Source: Amycolatopsis sp. FDAARGOS 1241 (GTDB lineage: Bacteria; Actinomycetota; Actinomycetes; Mycobacteriales; Pseudonocardiaceae). From it: a stretch of 64,000 nt of DNA. Positions 1 through 8,491 of the stretch are shown here, piece by piece (the stretch's first letter is position 1; each line of letters begins with the position of its first letter). A program made the translations under genes and the position numbers. The notes under the pieces are model-generated. The model saw nothing but the letters and a program-made list of their open reading frames with translations, was not told the origin of the DNA and made no database searches. Where the stretch lies: the NCBI RefSeq assembly GCF_016889705.1, contig NZ_CP069526.1:1302001-1366000 (forward strand). The letters run 5' to 3'.

Positions 1-124
1 CGCGAAACGCCTCGTCGCGCTCGTCGAAGGCCTCAATGCACTGACCGCCGCCGATCCGGACACCTACCCCCCGGCCGCGCACCGCGAGGCCGTCAACGCG
101 GCGGTGCGGGAACTCGAAGGCTGA
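1..124 (+). CDS. C-terminal end of a possible TetR-family regulator (5' end outside window)
   Basis: The frame is open from base 2 to the TGA at 122-124 and gives about 40 residues, ending AVNAAVRELEG. The helix-rich tail containing RLVALVEGLNALTAADPDTY resembles the last helix of TetR/BetI-type ligand-binding domains, which commonly end in 'R..V...VRELEG'. The DNA-binding half lies outside the window, so the assignment rests only on this tail and could be wrong. Confidence 0.4.
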   Translation, partial: AKRLVALVEGLNALTAADPDTYPPAAHREAVNAAVRELEG

Positions 125-279
125 CCCCTCGCGCGGCCGGGCCGAAGGCGCGCGCGGGTTGGCGGACTCACCGCCGTCGCGCTCGGCGAGTCCCCGGTGT
201 GCGCCTTGTCGCTGAGGTGCGAACGCGCCCGGAGTCGCGCCTGAGCGTGAGTTCCGCGTTGCCGGTGGAGTTTGTTCCC

Positions 280-1245
280 TCAGGCCGCCGGGCCGAACCG
301 CCGGCGGTACGCCGACGGGCTCAGGCCCGTGTGTTTGCGCAGTTGGGCCCGGAGGTTGGCGGCCGTGCCGAAGCCGCTGTCGGTGGCGACGCGGTCGAGG
401 CGCAGCTCGCCGCGTTCGAGGAGGCGGCACGCGAGCGTGATGCGTTCCGTGGTTAGCCAGGCCAGCGGCGTCGTGCCGAGTTCGGTGCGGAAGCGGCGGT
501 GCAGGGTGGCCGCGCTGGTCGCCGCGCGGGCCGCCAGGTCGGCGACGGTCAGCGGGCGGCCCAGGTTGGCGCGGGCCCACTCCAGCACGGGCGCCAGCGA
601 CGCGTCGGCCACGACCGGTACCGGGCGTTCCACGAACTGCTGCTGCCCGCCGTCGCGGTGGCCGGGGAACACCAGGCGGCGGCTGACGGCGTTGGCGATC
701 TCCGCGCCGTGGTCGCGGGCGATCACGTAGAGGCCCAGGTCGAGCGCCGCCGCGCTGCCGGCGGCGGTGAGGACGGCGCCCGCGTCGACGAACAGGACGT
801 CGGGTTCCAGCCGCACGTCCGGGTAGCGGGCGGTGAACTCCGCCGCCCAGCGCCAGTGGGTCGTCGCGCGGCGACCGGCCAGCACGCCCGCCTCGGCGAG
901 CGTGAACGCGCCCGTGCAGAAGCTCATCAACCGCGCCCCGCGCGCTTCGGCGCGGCGGATCGCGGCGAGCACCGCCGGGTCCGCCGGCACGTCCGGGTCC
1001 GGCCGGTTCGGCACGATCACGGTGTCCGCCGCGTCGACCGCCTCGAGTCCCGCGACGCCGGACAGCGTGAACATCCCCCGGTGCATGCCGACGCGCTCGT
1101 GCGGCGCGGCCAGCGAGAACTCGTACCACGGCCGCCCCAGCTCGGGTCGGCGCAGGCCGAACAGCTCGGTGGCCACGCCCATCTCGAACGGGTTCGAACC
1201 ACCGTCCACGACCATCACCACGCGATGCGAGGATCCTTGCGACAT
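280..1245 (-). CDS. GlxA-family transcriptional regulator (DJ-1/PfpI-like domain plus AraC HTH)
   Basis: The protein has 321 residues, normal for this family. Residues about 8-175 form a DJ-1/PfpI amidotransferase-like sensing domain with the nucleophile-elbow motif SFCTGAF at 108-114. Residues about 215-321 form an AraC/XylS double helix-turn-helix ending HTGLSPSAYRRRFGPAA. These proteins are DNA-binding regulators and the amidase-like domain is presumed to sense a small molecule, not to be catalytic. It is transcribed away from the cupin gene, with 52 bases between the two starts, so it probably controls that gene or itself from the shared region. The ligand is unknown. Confidence 0.88.
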   Translation of the reverse strand: MSQGSSHRVVMVVDGGSNPFEMGVATELFGLRRPELGRPWYEFSLAAPHERVGMHRGMFTLSGVAGLEAVDAADTVIVPNRPDPDVPADPAVLAAIRRAEARGARLMSFCTGAFTLAEAGVLAGRRATTHWRWAAEFTARYPDVRLEPDVLFVDAGAVLTAAGSAAALDLGLYVIARDHGAEIANAVSRRLVFPGHRDGGQQQFVERPVPVVADASLAPVLEWARANLGRPLTVADLAARAATSAATLHRRFRTELGTTPLAWLTTERITLACRLLERGELRLDRVATDSGFGTAANLRAQLRKHTGLSPSAYRRRFGPAA

Positions 1246-1297
1246 GTGCTATTCCTAGCACTCCCACGCCGCCGGAGAACAGACGACGATCGACGGC

Positions 1298-1693
1298 ATG
1301 ACAAACCCCATCGCCCTGGACTCCGTGCTCGCCGGCTTCGACGCCGTGTGGAGCCCGCGCATCGTCGCGAACGTCAACGACTACGACATCCGGCTCGCCC
1401 GCTTCGGCGGCGAACACGTCTGGCACGTCCACGAGGACACCGACGAGTTCTTCCTCGTCCTCGACGGCGAGATCGAGATCGGCCTGCGCGAGCCCGCCGG
1501 CGAGCGCGTGGTCACCGTCGCGCGCGGTTCGGTGTTCGTGGTGCCGCGCGGGACGTTCCACAAGCCGTCGTCGAAGGGCGGCGCGGTCGTGCTGCTGGTC
1601 GAACCCTCCGGCACGCTCTCGGTCGGCGACGAGCACGACGAGGTTCCGGACCACGTGGACGTGACCGTCGGCCACCGCGTCGAAACCGCCTGA
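1298..1693 (+). CDS. Cupin-domain protein
   Basis: This is a single small cupin of 131 residues. The first cupin motif is visible as H43-x-H45-x4-E50 within HVWHVHEDTDEFF, followed by LDGEIEI; the second motif is around VVPRGTFHKP with its histidine near residue 87. The metal-binding histidines are therefore present. Single-domain cupins like this are usually small metal-dependent oxygenases or isomerases, or sugar-binding proteins; nothing here settles the substrate. It is divergent from the GlxA-type regulator, which is its likely controller. Confidence 0.85.
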   Translation: MTNPIALDSVLAGFDAVWSPRIVANVNDYDIRLARFGGEHVWHVHEDTDEFFLVLDGEIEIGLREPAGERVVTVARGSVFVVPRGTFHKPSSKGGAVVLLVEPSGTLSVGDEHDEVPDHVDVTVGHRVETA

Positions 1694-1745
1694 TCAGCGC
1701 CGCCAACTGCTGAGTTTCAGTCTGAGACGGCGTACGCTGCGCAGC

Positions 1746-2258
1746 ATGAAACGGACTTCGTTCGCGCAGTGGCCGTGCTCGATCGCGCGGACCATGGACC
1801 TGCTCGGGGACTGGTGGACGCCACTCGTGCTGCGCGACGCGTTCTACGGCGAAACGCGCTTCGACGAGTTCCAGCGGGCGCTCGGCATCGCGCGCAACAC
1901 CCTCGCCGACCGGCTGCGGCGGCTGGTCGACGAGGGGCTGCTGGAGAAGGTCGCGTACCAGACCGAGCCGGTCCGCTACGACTACGTGCTCACCGAGAAG
2001 GGCAAGGACTTCTGGAGCGTGCTCGCCGCCATGACGGCGTGGGGGGACCGGTGGCTCTCCACCGAAGCCGGGCCGCCCATCACGACGCACCACGAGGCGT
2101 GCGGCCACGACACCCACGCCGAGGTCGTCTGCGCGCACTGCGGCGAACCCCTCACCGCCGAAGACACCCGGATGCGCCGCGGCCCCGGCTTCCCCGAGCG
2201 CATCGCGCACCGCCCGGACGTCGAGGCGCGGTTCGCCAAGCAGGAGGCGTCGCGCTGA
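1746..2258 (+). CDS. HxlR-family winged-helix transcriptional regulator
   Basis: The protein has 170 residues. It opens with the family signature (WPCSIARTMDLLGDWWTPLVLRDAFYG is split here: Cys near residue 11, then LLGDWWTPLVLR) followed by the recognition region RFDEFQRALGIARNTLADRL and the wing VRYDYVLTEKGKDF. A C-terminal extension has CGHDTHAEVVCAHCG, a possible zinc-binding or redox cysteine cluster beyond the core fold. HxlR proteins are dimeric repressors or activators, often responding to aldehydes or quinones through the N-terminal cysteine. It lies directly before the palindrome at 2338-2351 and probably controls the operon starting at 2400. Confidence 0.9.
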   Translation: MKRTSFAQWPCSIARTMDLLGDWWTPLVLRDAFYGETRFDEFQRALGIARNTLADRLRRLVDEGLLEKVAYQTEPVRYDYVLTEKGKDFWSVLAAMTAWGDRWLSTEAGPPITTHHEACGHDTHAEVVCAHCGEPLTAEDTRMRRGPGFPERIAHRPDVEARFAKQEASR

Positions 2259-2260
2259 CG

Positions 2261-2328
2261 GGCTGCTCGCGTTGCCAGGCTGCTCGCGTTGCCAGGCTGC
2301 TCGCGTTGACAGGCTGCTCGCGTTGACA
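2261..2328 (+). repeat. Four tandem copies of a 17-bp repeat
   Basis: Units are 2261-2277, 2278-2294, 2295-2311 and 2312-2328, each GGCTGCTCGCGTTGMCA, with no spacers. The first two end TTGCCA and the last two TTGACA. The array starts three bases after the HxlR stop codon and its last unit supplies a perfect -35 hexamer (2323-2328) ahead of the operator. Absence of spacers rules out CRISPR. Confidence 0.95.
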
Positions 2329-2337
2329 ATGAGGGTC

Positions 2338-2351
2338 TAGTTACGAAACTA
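2338..2351. promoter_or_regulatory. Palindromic operator, probable HxlR binding site
   Basis: TAGTT-ACGA-AACTA is a perfect 5-bp inverted repeat around a 4-bp centre, the type of site seen in front of genes governed by HxlR/MarR winged-helix proteins. A TTGACA -35 lies at 2323-2328 and an AACTAT -10-like element at 2347-2352 (18-bp spacing), so bound protein would cover the -10 region. The SRPBCC gene starts at 2400 after an AGGAGG site. Confidence 0.6.
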
Positions 2352-2399
2352 TCGTGGTCAGAGGCACCTTGACGGTCAACACTGAGGAGGCGCACGACG

Positions 2400-2912
2400 A
2401 TGGAGTGGACCGGCGCGCGATACGCGGACAAGCCCACGGCCGAGGCGACCACGTGGATCGACAGCGACCCCGAAGCGGTCTGGCCGTTCGTGGCCGACGT
2501 GCGGCTCATGCCCGAGCTGAGCGACGAGCTGCAGCGCGTCGAGTGGGCCGGTGACGCGTCCGGCCCGCGGGTCGGCGGCAGCTTCGTCGGCTACAGCAAG
2601 CACGAGGCGCTCGGTGAGTGGTCGACGACGTCGTTCATCGTCGAATGCGAGGAACCGCGCGTGTTCGCGTGGGCGGTGGCCGATCCGGAGACGCCGACGG
2701 CGACGTGGCGCTTCACGCTCGCGCCCGAGAACGGCGGCACGCGGCTCACGCAGTGGATGCAGTTGGGCCCGGCGCGCTCGGGGCTGTCGCTGGCGATCGA
2801 CCGCATGCCGGACAAGGAGCAGAAGATCGTCTTCGTGCGCATGCGCGAGTTCGAGAACGCGATGACCGCGACCGTCGCGGCGATCAAGGACCGGGTCGAG
2901 GCGGTGCGGTGA
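2400..2912 (+). CDS. SRPBCC-family protein (START/Bet v1-like fold)
   Basis: The protein has 170 residues with the pattern of polyketide cyclase/dehydrase-like SRPBCC proteins: an early TWIDSDPEAVWPFVADV strand-helix, a central GSFVGYSKHEALGEW, and a long C-terminal helix carrying FENAMTATVAAIKDRVEAV. The fold makes a deep hydrophobic pocket for a lipid, polyketide or aromatic ligand. The ATG at 2400 follows a good TGAGGAGG site. Its stop overlaps the next start (TGATG), so it is translationally coupled to the F420-type oxidoreductase; it may bind that enzyme's substrate or product. Confidence 0.85.
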   Translation: MEWTGARYADKPTAEATTWIDSDPEAVWPFVADVRLMPELSDELQRVEWAGDASGPRVGGSFVGYSKHEALGEWSTTSFIVECEEPRVFAWAVADPETPTATWRFTLAPENGGTRLTQWMQLGPARSGLSLAIDRMPDKEQKIVFVRMREFENAMTATVAAIKDRVEAVR

Positions 2913-3949
2913 TGCGCACGGCGACCACGGTCGAGGGCTCCGCCGGCTGGCCGCAGACGCTGGAGTTCGTGCTGGAGGCCGAAAAGCTCGGCCTCGACGT
3001 GTGCTGGGTCGCCGAAGCGTGGGGGTCCGACGCGCCGACGGTGCTCGGGTTCCTCGCCGGGCGCACCACGCGGCTGCAGCTCGGCTCCGGGATCATGCAG
3101 GTCGGCGTCCGCACACCCGTCGCGGTCGCGCAGGCGGCGCTCACGCTCGCCGACCTGTCCGGCGGCCGGTTCTCGCTCGGCCTCGGCCCGTCCGGTCCGC
3201 AGGTGATCGAGGGACTGCACGGCGTGCCGTTCGCGAAGCCCCTGACGCGGCTGCGCGAGACGGTGCAGATCGTGCGCAGCGCGTTCGCCGGTGAGAAGAT
3301 CTCGTTTTCCGGCAAGGCTTTCGACATCCCGCTGCCCGGCGAAGCGCGCCCGATGCGGTTGTCGGCCACACCGAACGAGGACATCCCGATCTACCTGGCG
3401 ACGCTCTCGCCGAAGATGCTCGAGCTCACGGGCGAACTCGCCGACGGCTGGCTCGGCACCAGCTTCGTGCCCGAGGGCGCCGGCGCGTACTTCAGCCACC
3501 TCGACGCGGGCCTCGCGAAGTCCGGCCGGGAGCGCAAGGACCTCGACGTGTGCCAGGGTGCGGAGGTCGCGTTCGCCGCCGACGAGGACGAACTGCGCAC
3601 CATGGTGGGCAGCCGTAAGAAGGAGCTCGCCTTTTCCCTGGGTGGTATGGGTTCCGCCTCCACCAACTTCTACAACGACGCCTACAGCCGCCAGGGGTGG
3701 GCCGAGGTCGCCGCCGAAATCCGCGACCGCTGGCAGTCCGGCGACCGCGACGGCGCCGCCGCGCTCGTCACCGACGAGATGGTCCTCGGCACCACGCTGA
3801 TCGGCACCGAGGAGATGGTCCGCGAGCGCCTGCGAGTCTGGCGCGACGCCGGTGTCGACACCGTCCGCCTCTACCCGGCTGGCGACACCCTCGACGCCCT
3901 CGTCACCACACTCGGCCGGGCCCTCGACCTCGTCCGGGAGGTGGGCTGA
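2912..3949 (+). CDS. LLM-class F420-dependent oxidoreductase
   Basis: The protein has 345 residues with a luciferase-like TIM-barrel pattern: FVLEAEKLGLDVCWVAEAW near the start, RLQLGSGIMQVGVRTPVAVAQAALTLADLS, then GRFSLGLGPSGPQVIEGLHG, the classical F420-family signature, and a C-terminal GTEEMVRERLRVWRDAGVDTVRLYP. Such proteins move hydride between reduced F420 (or FMN) and an organic substrate. I chose ATG 2912 because it overlaps the upstream stop (TGATG) and begins the conserved fold; the longer in-frame extension back to 2618 lies inside the SRPBCC gene. Its stop overlaps the next gene in the same way. Confidence 0.9.
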   Translation: MRTATTVEGSAGWPQTLEFVLEAEKLGLDVCWVAEAWGSDAPTVLGFLAGRTTRLQLGSGIMQVGVRTPVAVAQAALTLADLSGGRFSLGLGPSGPQVIEGLHGVPFAKPLTRLRETVQIVRSAFAGEKISFSGKAFDIPLPGEARPMRLSATPNEDIPIYLATLSPKMLELTGELADGWLGTSFVPEGAGAYFSHLDAGLAKSGRERKDLDVCQGAEVAFAADEDELRTMVGSRKKELAFSLGGMGSASTNFYNDAYSRQGWAEVAAEIRDRWQSGDRDGAAALVTDEMVLGTTLIGTEEMVRERLRVWRDAGVDTVRLYPAGDTLDALVTTLGRALDLVREVG

Positions 3950-6255
3950 TGGCCGAGTGGCACACCACGGCGTGCAGCCTCTGCTACCTCAATTGCGGGC
4001 TGGAGGTGCAGCTCGACGGCCGCCGCATCACCCGTGTCCGCGGCGACAAGGCCCACCCGCGCTCGGGCGGCTACCTGTGCCAGAAGGCGCAACGGCTGAC
4101 CTGGTACGGCGACCACGCCGATCGGCTGACCACGCCGTTGCGCCGCCGTGCGGACGGCACGCACGAGCCCGTTACCTGGGAGACGGCGCTGGCAGAGATC
4201 GCCGCGAAGCTGCGCGAGGTGCGCGACGCCGACACCGCGGCCGGACGACCGGGCTCTTTCGGCTACGTCGGCGGCGGCGGGCAGGGCAACCACTCCGGCG
4301 GCGCGTACGGCACGTCGCTCATGAAGTGGATGAACGCCGACCGCCACTTCAACGCGCTGTCGCAGGAGAAGACCGGCGACTTCTGGGTCAACGGGGCCCT
4401 GTTCGGATCCACGGCCGTGCACACCGCCGAGGACGTGGAGCACTGCGACCTCCTCGTGGTCCTCGGGTGCAACCCGTGGCAGGCCCACGGGTTCAGCAAC
4501 GCGCGCCACGCGCTCAACACGATCAAGAACGACCCCGGCCGCCGGATGATCGTGATCGACCCGCGGCGCACGGAGACCGCGGAGATCGCCGACCTGCACC
4601 TGCCGCTGCGGCCGGGCACCGACGCGTTCCTGCTCGGCGCCATCCTCGCGCTGATCGTCGAGCGCGGCGGGGTGGACACCGGGTTCCTGGCCGCGCGCAC
4701 CGAAGGTTTCGCCGAGGTCGCCGCGGCGCTCGCGAAGGTCCCGGTCGACGCGTGGCTCGCGCACGCGGAGGTGGCGCGTGAAGACGTCGAACGCGCCGTG
4801 GGCCTGATCCTCGCGGCGAAGGCGATGACCGTGCGCGTGGAGCTCGGCATCCAGCAGGGGCGCCACTCCACCCTCAACAGCTACCTCGAGAAGCTGCTGT
4901 ACCTGCTCACCGGGAACTTCGGCCGGACGGGCACGAACAACCTCCACTCGTGGCTGATGCCGCTGTGGGGCGGATCGACCGGGCGGCGTTCGGAGCTCAC
5001 CGGCTTCGAGTACATCGGCGGTCTGCTGCCGGCCAACACGATGGCCGAGGAGGTGCTGAGCGAGCACGACCACCGCGTGCGCGTGCTGTGGGTCGAGTCG
5101 TCGAACCCGGCCAACACGTTCGCCGGCACGCACGACGTCGAGCGCGCGATCCGCGCGGCCGAGCTGGCGGTGGTGGTCGACATCGCGTACACGGAGACGG
5201 CGGCGCTGGCCGACTACGTGCTGCCCGCCGCGTCGCAGCACGAGAAGTGGGAGTTCACGCTTTTCACCTTCGAGTGGCCGACGAACTACTTCCAGCTCCG
5301 GCGCCCGTTGTTCGACCCGTTGCCCGGCACGCTCGTCGAAGCGGAGATCTACACACGACTGTTCGCGGAGCTCGGCGTGCTCCCGTCCGACGAGGCGCTG
5401 GCCACCGTCGCGCGGGCGCCGCGGGCCGGGCTGCAGGCGCGGCTGAAGGAGCTCGTGGCGCAGCTGCCCGAACGGGCCGCGCTCCTGCCGGTGCTGCTGT
5501 ACCGGACGCTGGGTCCGACGTTGCCGGACGGTGCCGCGGCCGTCGCCCCGTTGTGGGCCGGCGCGCACCGCGCCGCCGCGACGATGCCTGTCGCCGTCCA
5601 GCGGGCGCTCGGCACGACGGCTTCCGGGCCGGCGCTGGGAGAGGAGCTCTTCGACCGGATCCTGACGAGCCCGAGCGGCACGCCGTTCTCCACGCACACC
5701 CAGGACGAGATCTGGACCCTCCTGCGCCGCGACCGGATCCGGCTGGCGGTGCCGGCGCTGCTGGACTGGCTTGCCGAGCTCGATCCCGCCGCGGAACGGC
5801 CGGACCCGGCGTTCCCGTTGTCGCTCGTCAACGGGCAGCGTCGCGCCCACAACGCCAACCAGATCCTGCGCGATCCGCGCTGGCGGCGGACCGACCCGGA
5901 CGGCGCGCTGCGCGCCCGGGCGGCTGAACTCGCCGCTATCGGGGCCGAACCCGGCGACTGGGTGGCGGTGGTGACGGCGGCCGGCCGCATCGTCGTCCGC
6001 GCCGAAGCCGACGACAACCTGCGCCCGGGTCAGGTCGCGCTGCCGCACGGCTACGGCATGGCGCACCCGGACGGCCAGGGCGACCGCGTCGTGAACGGCC
6101 CGCGCATCAACCTGCTCACGTCGTCGGCGGATCGCGATCCGATCGCGGGCACGCCGCACCACAAGGACGTGCCGGCCCGCCTGGAACCGGCGACCGACGC
6201 CGAACGGGCCCGCGCGCAGCGCGACAGCGAACGGGTGGCCGCCGTTCGCGTGTAG
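3949..6255 (+). CDS. Molybdopterin-dependent oxidoreductase with N-terminal 4Fe-4S site
   Basis: The protein has 768 residues. C9-x2-C12-x3-C16 and a fourth cysteine in GYLCQKAQR form the N-terminal [4Fe-4S] motif of the formate dehydrogenase/DMSO reductase superfamily. The central region holds pterin-binding motifs (VVLGCNPWQAHGFSNARHAL, MIVIDPRRTETAEIADLHLPL, LWVESSNPANTFA). The C-terminal molydop-binding domain includes SLVNGQRRAHNANQILRDP and LPHGYGMAHP. No twin-arginine signal is present, so it is predicted cytoplasmic. At the usual Mo-ligand position I see no clear Cys or Sec (region around ALSQEKTGDFW), so the ligand and substrate are open. ATG 3949 overlaps the preceding stop. Confidence 0.9.
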   Translation: MAEWHTTACSLCYLNCGLEVQLDGRRITRVRGDKAHPRSGGYLCQKAQRLTWYGDHADRLTTPLRRRADGTHEPVTWETALAEIAAKLREVRDADTAAGRPGSFGYVGGGGQGNHSGGAYGTSLMKWMNADRHFNALSQEKTGDFWVNGALFGSTAVHTAEDVEHCDLLVVLGCNPWQAHGFSNARHALNTIKNDPGRRMIVIDPRRTETAEIADLHLPLRPGTDAFLLGAILALIVERGGVDTGFLAARTEGFAEVAAALAKVPVDAWLAHAEVAREDVERAVGLILAAKAMTVRVELGIQQGRHSTLNSYLEKLLYLLTGNFGRTGTNNLHSWLMPLWGGSTGRRSELTGFEYIGGLLPANTMAEEVLSEHDHRVRVLWVESSNPANTFAGTHDVERAIRAAELAVVVDIAYTETAALADYVLPAASQHEKWEFTLFTFEWPTNYFQLRRPLFDPLPGTLVEAEIYTRLFAELGVLPSDEALATVARAPRAGLQARLKELVAQLPERAALLPVLLYRTLGPTLPDGAAAVAPLWAGAHRAAATMPVAVQRALGTTASGPALGEELFDRILTSPSGTPFSTHTQDEIWTLLRRDRIRLAVPALLDWLAELDPAAERPDPAFPLSLVNGQRRAHNANQILRDPRWRRTDPDGALRARAAELAAIGAEPGDWVAVVTAAGRIVVRAEADDNLRPGQVALPHGYGMAHPDGQGDRVVNGPRINLLTSSADRDPIAGTPHHKDVPARLEPATDAERARAQRDSERVAAVRV

Positions 6256-6332
6256 CCGCCATTCCGCGTAACCACCTGCCGGCGCGGCTCCACCTCGGGG
6301 ATCATGGGTTGCCCCGAGGGAGGAGCCGCCCG

Positions 6333-6881
6333 ATGCGCAAGGTCGTGTCCACGTTGTTCGTGTCGCTCGACGGTGTCGTTGAAGCGCCGGACCTGTGGTC
6401 GCTGTCGTACTGGACGCCGGAGCTGGAGCGGGCCGTCGGCACCGCCGTGGCCGACGCCGACGCGATGCTGCTGGGCCGCGTCACGTACGAGGGCTTCGCG
6501 CACGCGTGGCCCGGCCGGACGAACACGGACGACCCCGGCGCGCAGTTCCTGGACAGCGTCCGCAAGTACGTCGCGTCAACCACCCTCGCGACCGCCGGCC
6601 GGCACGACACCACGCTGTTGCAGGGCGATCTCCGCGCCGCGATCACGGACCTCAAGAACCAGCCCGGCGGCACGATCATGACCAGCGGCAGCACGACACT
6701 CGTCCGCTGGCTGCTCGCCCACGGCCTCGTCGACGAACTCACGCTCGTGCAGTACCCCGTGGTCGTCGGCGGCGGCCGCCGGTTGTTCCCGCTCGAAGGC
6801 CCGCCTCTGGACTTCGCCCTGGAACGCTCGACGGCCTTCGCCAACGGCGTGCTGCAGCTGGTCTACCGGCCGGTTAGTTGA
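6333..6881 (+). CDS. Dihydrofolate-reductase-like (RibD C-terminal domain) protein
   Basis: The protein has 182 residues matching the stand-alone RibD-C family: MRKVVSTLFVSLDGVVEAP at the start, DAMLLGRVTYEGFAHAWPG, TIMTSGSTTLVRWLLAHGLVDELTLVQYPVVVGGGRRLF near the end. Members are NADPH-dependent reductases of mostly unknown substrate. ATG 6333 is preferred over 6309 because it follows GGGAGGA at proper spacing and begins the conserved strand. It ends tail-to-tail with the acyl-CoA ligase, overlapping it by 8 bases. Confidence 0.9.
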   Translation: MRKVVSTLFVSLDGVVEAPDLWSLSYWTPELERAVGTAVADADAMLLGRVTYEGFAHAWPGRTNTDDPGAQFLDSVRKYVASTTLATAGRHDTTLLQGDLRAAITDLKNQPGGTIMTSGSTTLVRWLLAHGLVDELTLVQYPVVVGGGRRLFPLEGPPLDFALERSTAFANGVLQLVYRPVS

Positions 6882-8400
6882 CCTGCCGCTCCTGGCCTTC
6901 CCAGAACGGCTTGCGCAGTTTGAACTTCTGGATCTTCCCGGTCGCCGTGCGGGGCAGCTCGGCGAGGAACTCCACGCGTTTCGGGCACTTGTAGCCGGCG
7001 AGGTGCTCTCGGCAGTGCGTGATCAGGTCCTCGGCGGTCACCTCGGTCCCGTCGGTGACCACGAGGGCCGTGACGAGCTCGCCCCACTTCTCGTCCGGGA
7101 TGCCGATCACGGCGGCCTCGCGCACGGCCGGGTGGGAGTTGAGCGCGTCCTCCACCTCGATGGACGACACGTTCTCGCCGCCGCTGATGATCACGTCCTT
7201 CTTGCGGTCGGCGATGGCGAGGTAGCCGTCTTCGAACGAGCCGCCGTCGCCGGTGTGGAACCAGCCACCCTCCTGCACCCGGGCGGTTTCCTCGGGGTTG
7301 TTCCAGTAGCCCTCGAGGTTCATGTTCGACTGGACGAGCACCTCGCCGCCGGCGTCGACGGAGACGCGCACGCCCAGCGCCGGTGTGCCCGCGCGGCCCA
7401 GGTTCTTCGCCTGCTCGTGCGGGTCGAGATCCGCCCACTCCGACCGGAAGCGGTTGACGGTCAGCAGCGGCGAGGTCTCGGTGAGGCCGTAGATCTGGAT
7501 GAACTCCCAGCCCAGCTCGGCGCGCACGCGCTCGATCGTGCGGGTCGGTGGCGGCGCGCCGGCCACGACGATCCGCACGCGGTCGCGCCCGGGGATTTCG
7601 CCGTCCCACTGCGCGGCGCCGTCGAGCGCTGCGGTGACGACGGCGGGCGCGGCGCACATGATCGTCACGCCGTGCTCCTGCACGCGGCGCAGGATCTCGG
7701 TGCCGTCGACCTTGCGCAGCACGATGTGCCGCCCGCCGAGGCCCGTGACCGCGTACGGCATGCCCCAGCCGTTGGCGTGGAACATCGGCAGCGTGTGCAG
7801 CAGCACGTCGTTGTCGTTCAGCGTGGTGTGCAGGCCGAAGACGGCTGCGTTGAGCCAGAGGTTGCGGTGCGTCAGCTGCACGCCCTTGGGCCGCGCCGTC
7901 GTGCCCGAGGTGTAGTTGAGCGTCGCGGTCGCCGATTCGTCGCCGGCCCACGGCTCGGGAGTGCCGTCGCCGCCCCAGATCTGCTCGTCGTGCTCGCCCA
8001 GGACGAACACGTGCTTGGCGGTCACGCTGTCCAGCAAGGGTTTCAGCTCGGGGTCGATCAGCACGACCTCGGCGCCGGAGTGCTCGACGATGTACCGCAC
8101 TTCCGCGGGCGCGAGCCGGAAGTTCACCGGCACCAGGATCCGGCCCCAGGCCGAAACGCCGAAGAACGACGTGAGCAGCCGCGCGGAGTTGTGCGAGACG
8201 ATCGCGACGCGGCCGCCGAAGGGCACGCCCAGCGCGTCGAGGTTCGCGGCCTGCGCGCGGGCCCGCCGCGCGAGTTCGCGGTAGGTGACTTCGCCCCAGG
8301 GGGCAGCGGGCTGGTCGGGTTCGTCCACCACCGCGATCCGGTCCGGGTACACCGTTTCCGCGCGGTCGAGGAAGTCGCGGACACCGAGGTCGTAGAACAC
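6874..8400 (-). CDS. AMP-dependent acyl-CoA synthetase/ligase
   Basis: The protein has 508 residues. The AMP-binding motif LNYTSGTTARPKGVQLTH is near residue 168, IQIYGLTETSPLLTVN gives the acyl-adenylate motif, WFHTGDGG and DRKKDVIISGGENVSSIEVE mark the hinge, and the C-terminal PRTATGKIQKFKLR holds the catalytic lysine. The enzyme activates a carboxylic acid via acyl-AMP to acyl-CoA; medium- or long-chain fatty acid is likely but not shown. I chose the GTG at 8400, preceded by GAAGGGA, over the upstream ATG at 8475, whose 25 extra residues lack family resemblance. It sits downstream of the LuxR-type gene in the same orientation. Confidence 0.9.
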   Translation of the reverse strand: MFYDLGVRDFLDRAETVYPDRIAVVDEPDQPAAPWGEVTYRELARRARAQAANLDALGVPFGGRVAIVSHNSARLLTSFFGVSAWGRILVPVNFRLAPAEVRYIVEHSGAEVVLIDPELKPLLDSVTAKHVFVLGEHDEQIWGGDGTPEPWAGDESATATLNYTSGTTARPKGVQLTHRNLWLNAAVFGLHTTLNDNDVLLHTLPMFHANGWGMPYAVTGLGGRHIVLRKVDGTEILRRVQEHGVTIMCAAPAVVTAALDGAAQWDGEIPGRDRVRIVVAGAPPPTRTIERVRAELGWEFIQIYGLTETSPLLTVNRFRSEWADLDPHEQAKNLGRAGTPALGVRVSVDAGGEVLVQSNMNLEGYWNNPEETARVQEGGWFHTGDGGSFEDGYLAIADRKKDVIISGGENVSSIEVEDALNSHPAVREAAVIGIPDEKWGELVTALVVTDGTEVTAEDLITHCREHLAGYKCPKRVEFLAELPRTATGKIQKFKLRKPFWEGQERQVN

Positions 8401-8450
8401 GTGCCGATCCCTTCGCGTCGAACGGGCAGCGCCGCCCGTGCGGGGATGAT

Positions 8451-8466
8451 CCCCCGCTGTCGGGGG
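8451..8466 (-). terminator. Hairpin after the LuxR-type gene
   Basis: CCCCCG-CTGT-CGGGGG is a perfect 6-bp stem with a 4-base loop between the LuxR stop (8492) and the ligase start (8400). There is no long T run, so it could be a weak or factor-assisted terminator. Confidence 0.45.
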
Positions 8467-8491
8467 CCCGGCCACCCCACAAAGAGGGTGG

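Noticed and set aside
2261..2328. Tandem repeats as a CRISPR array
   Set aside because: Units are contiguous 17-mers without spacers and there are no cas genes.
3871..6162. Long minus-strand frame opposite the molybdopterin oxidoreductase
   Set aside because: No family motif, no ribosome site, and fully covered by a strongly supported gene.
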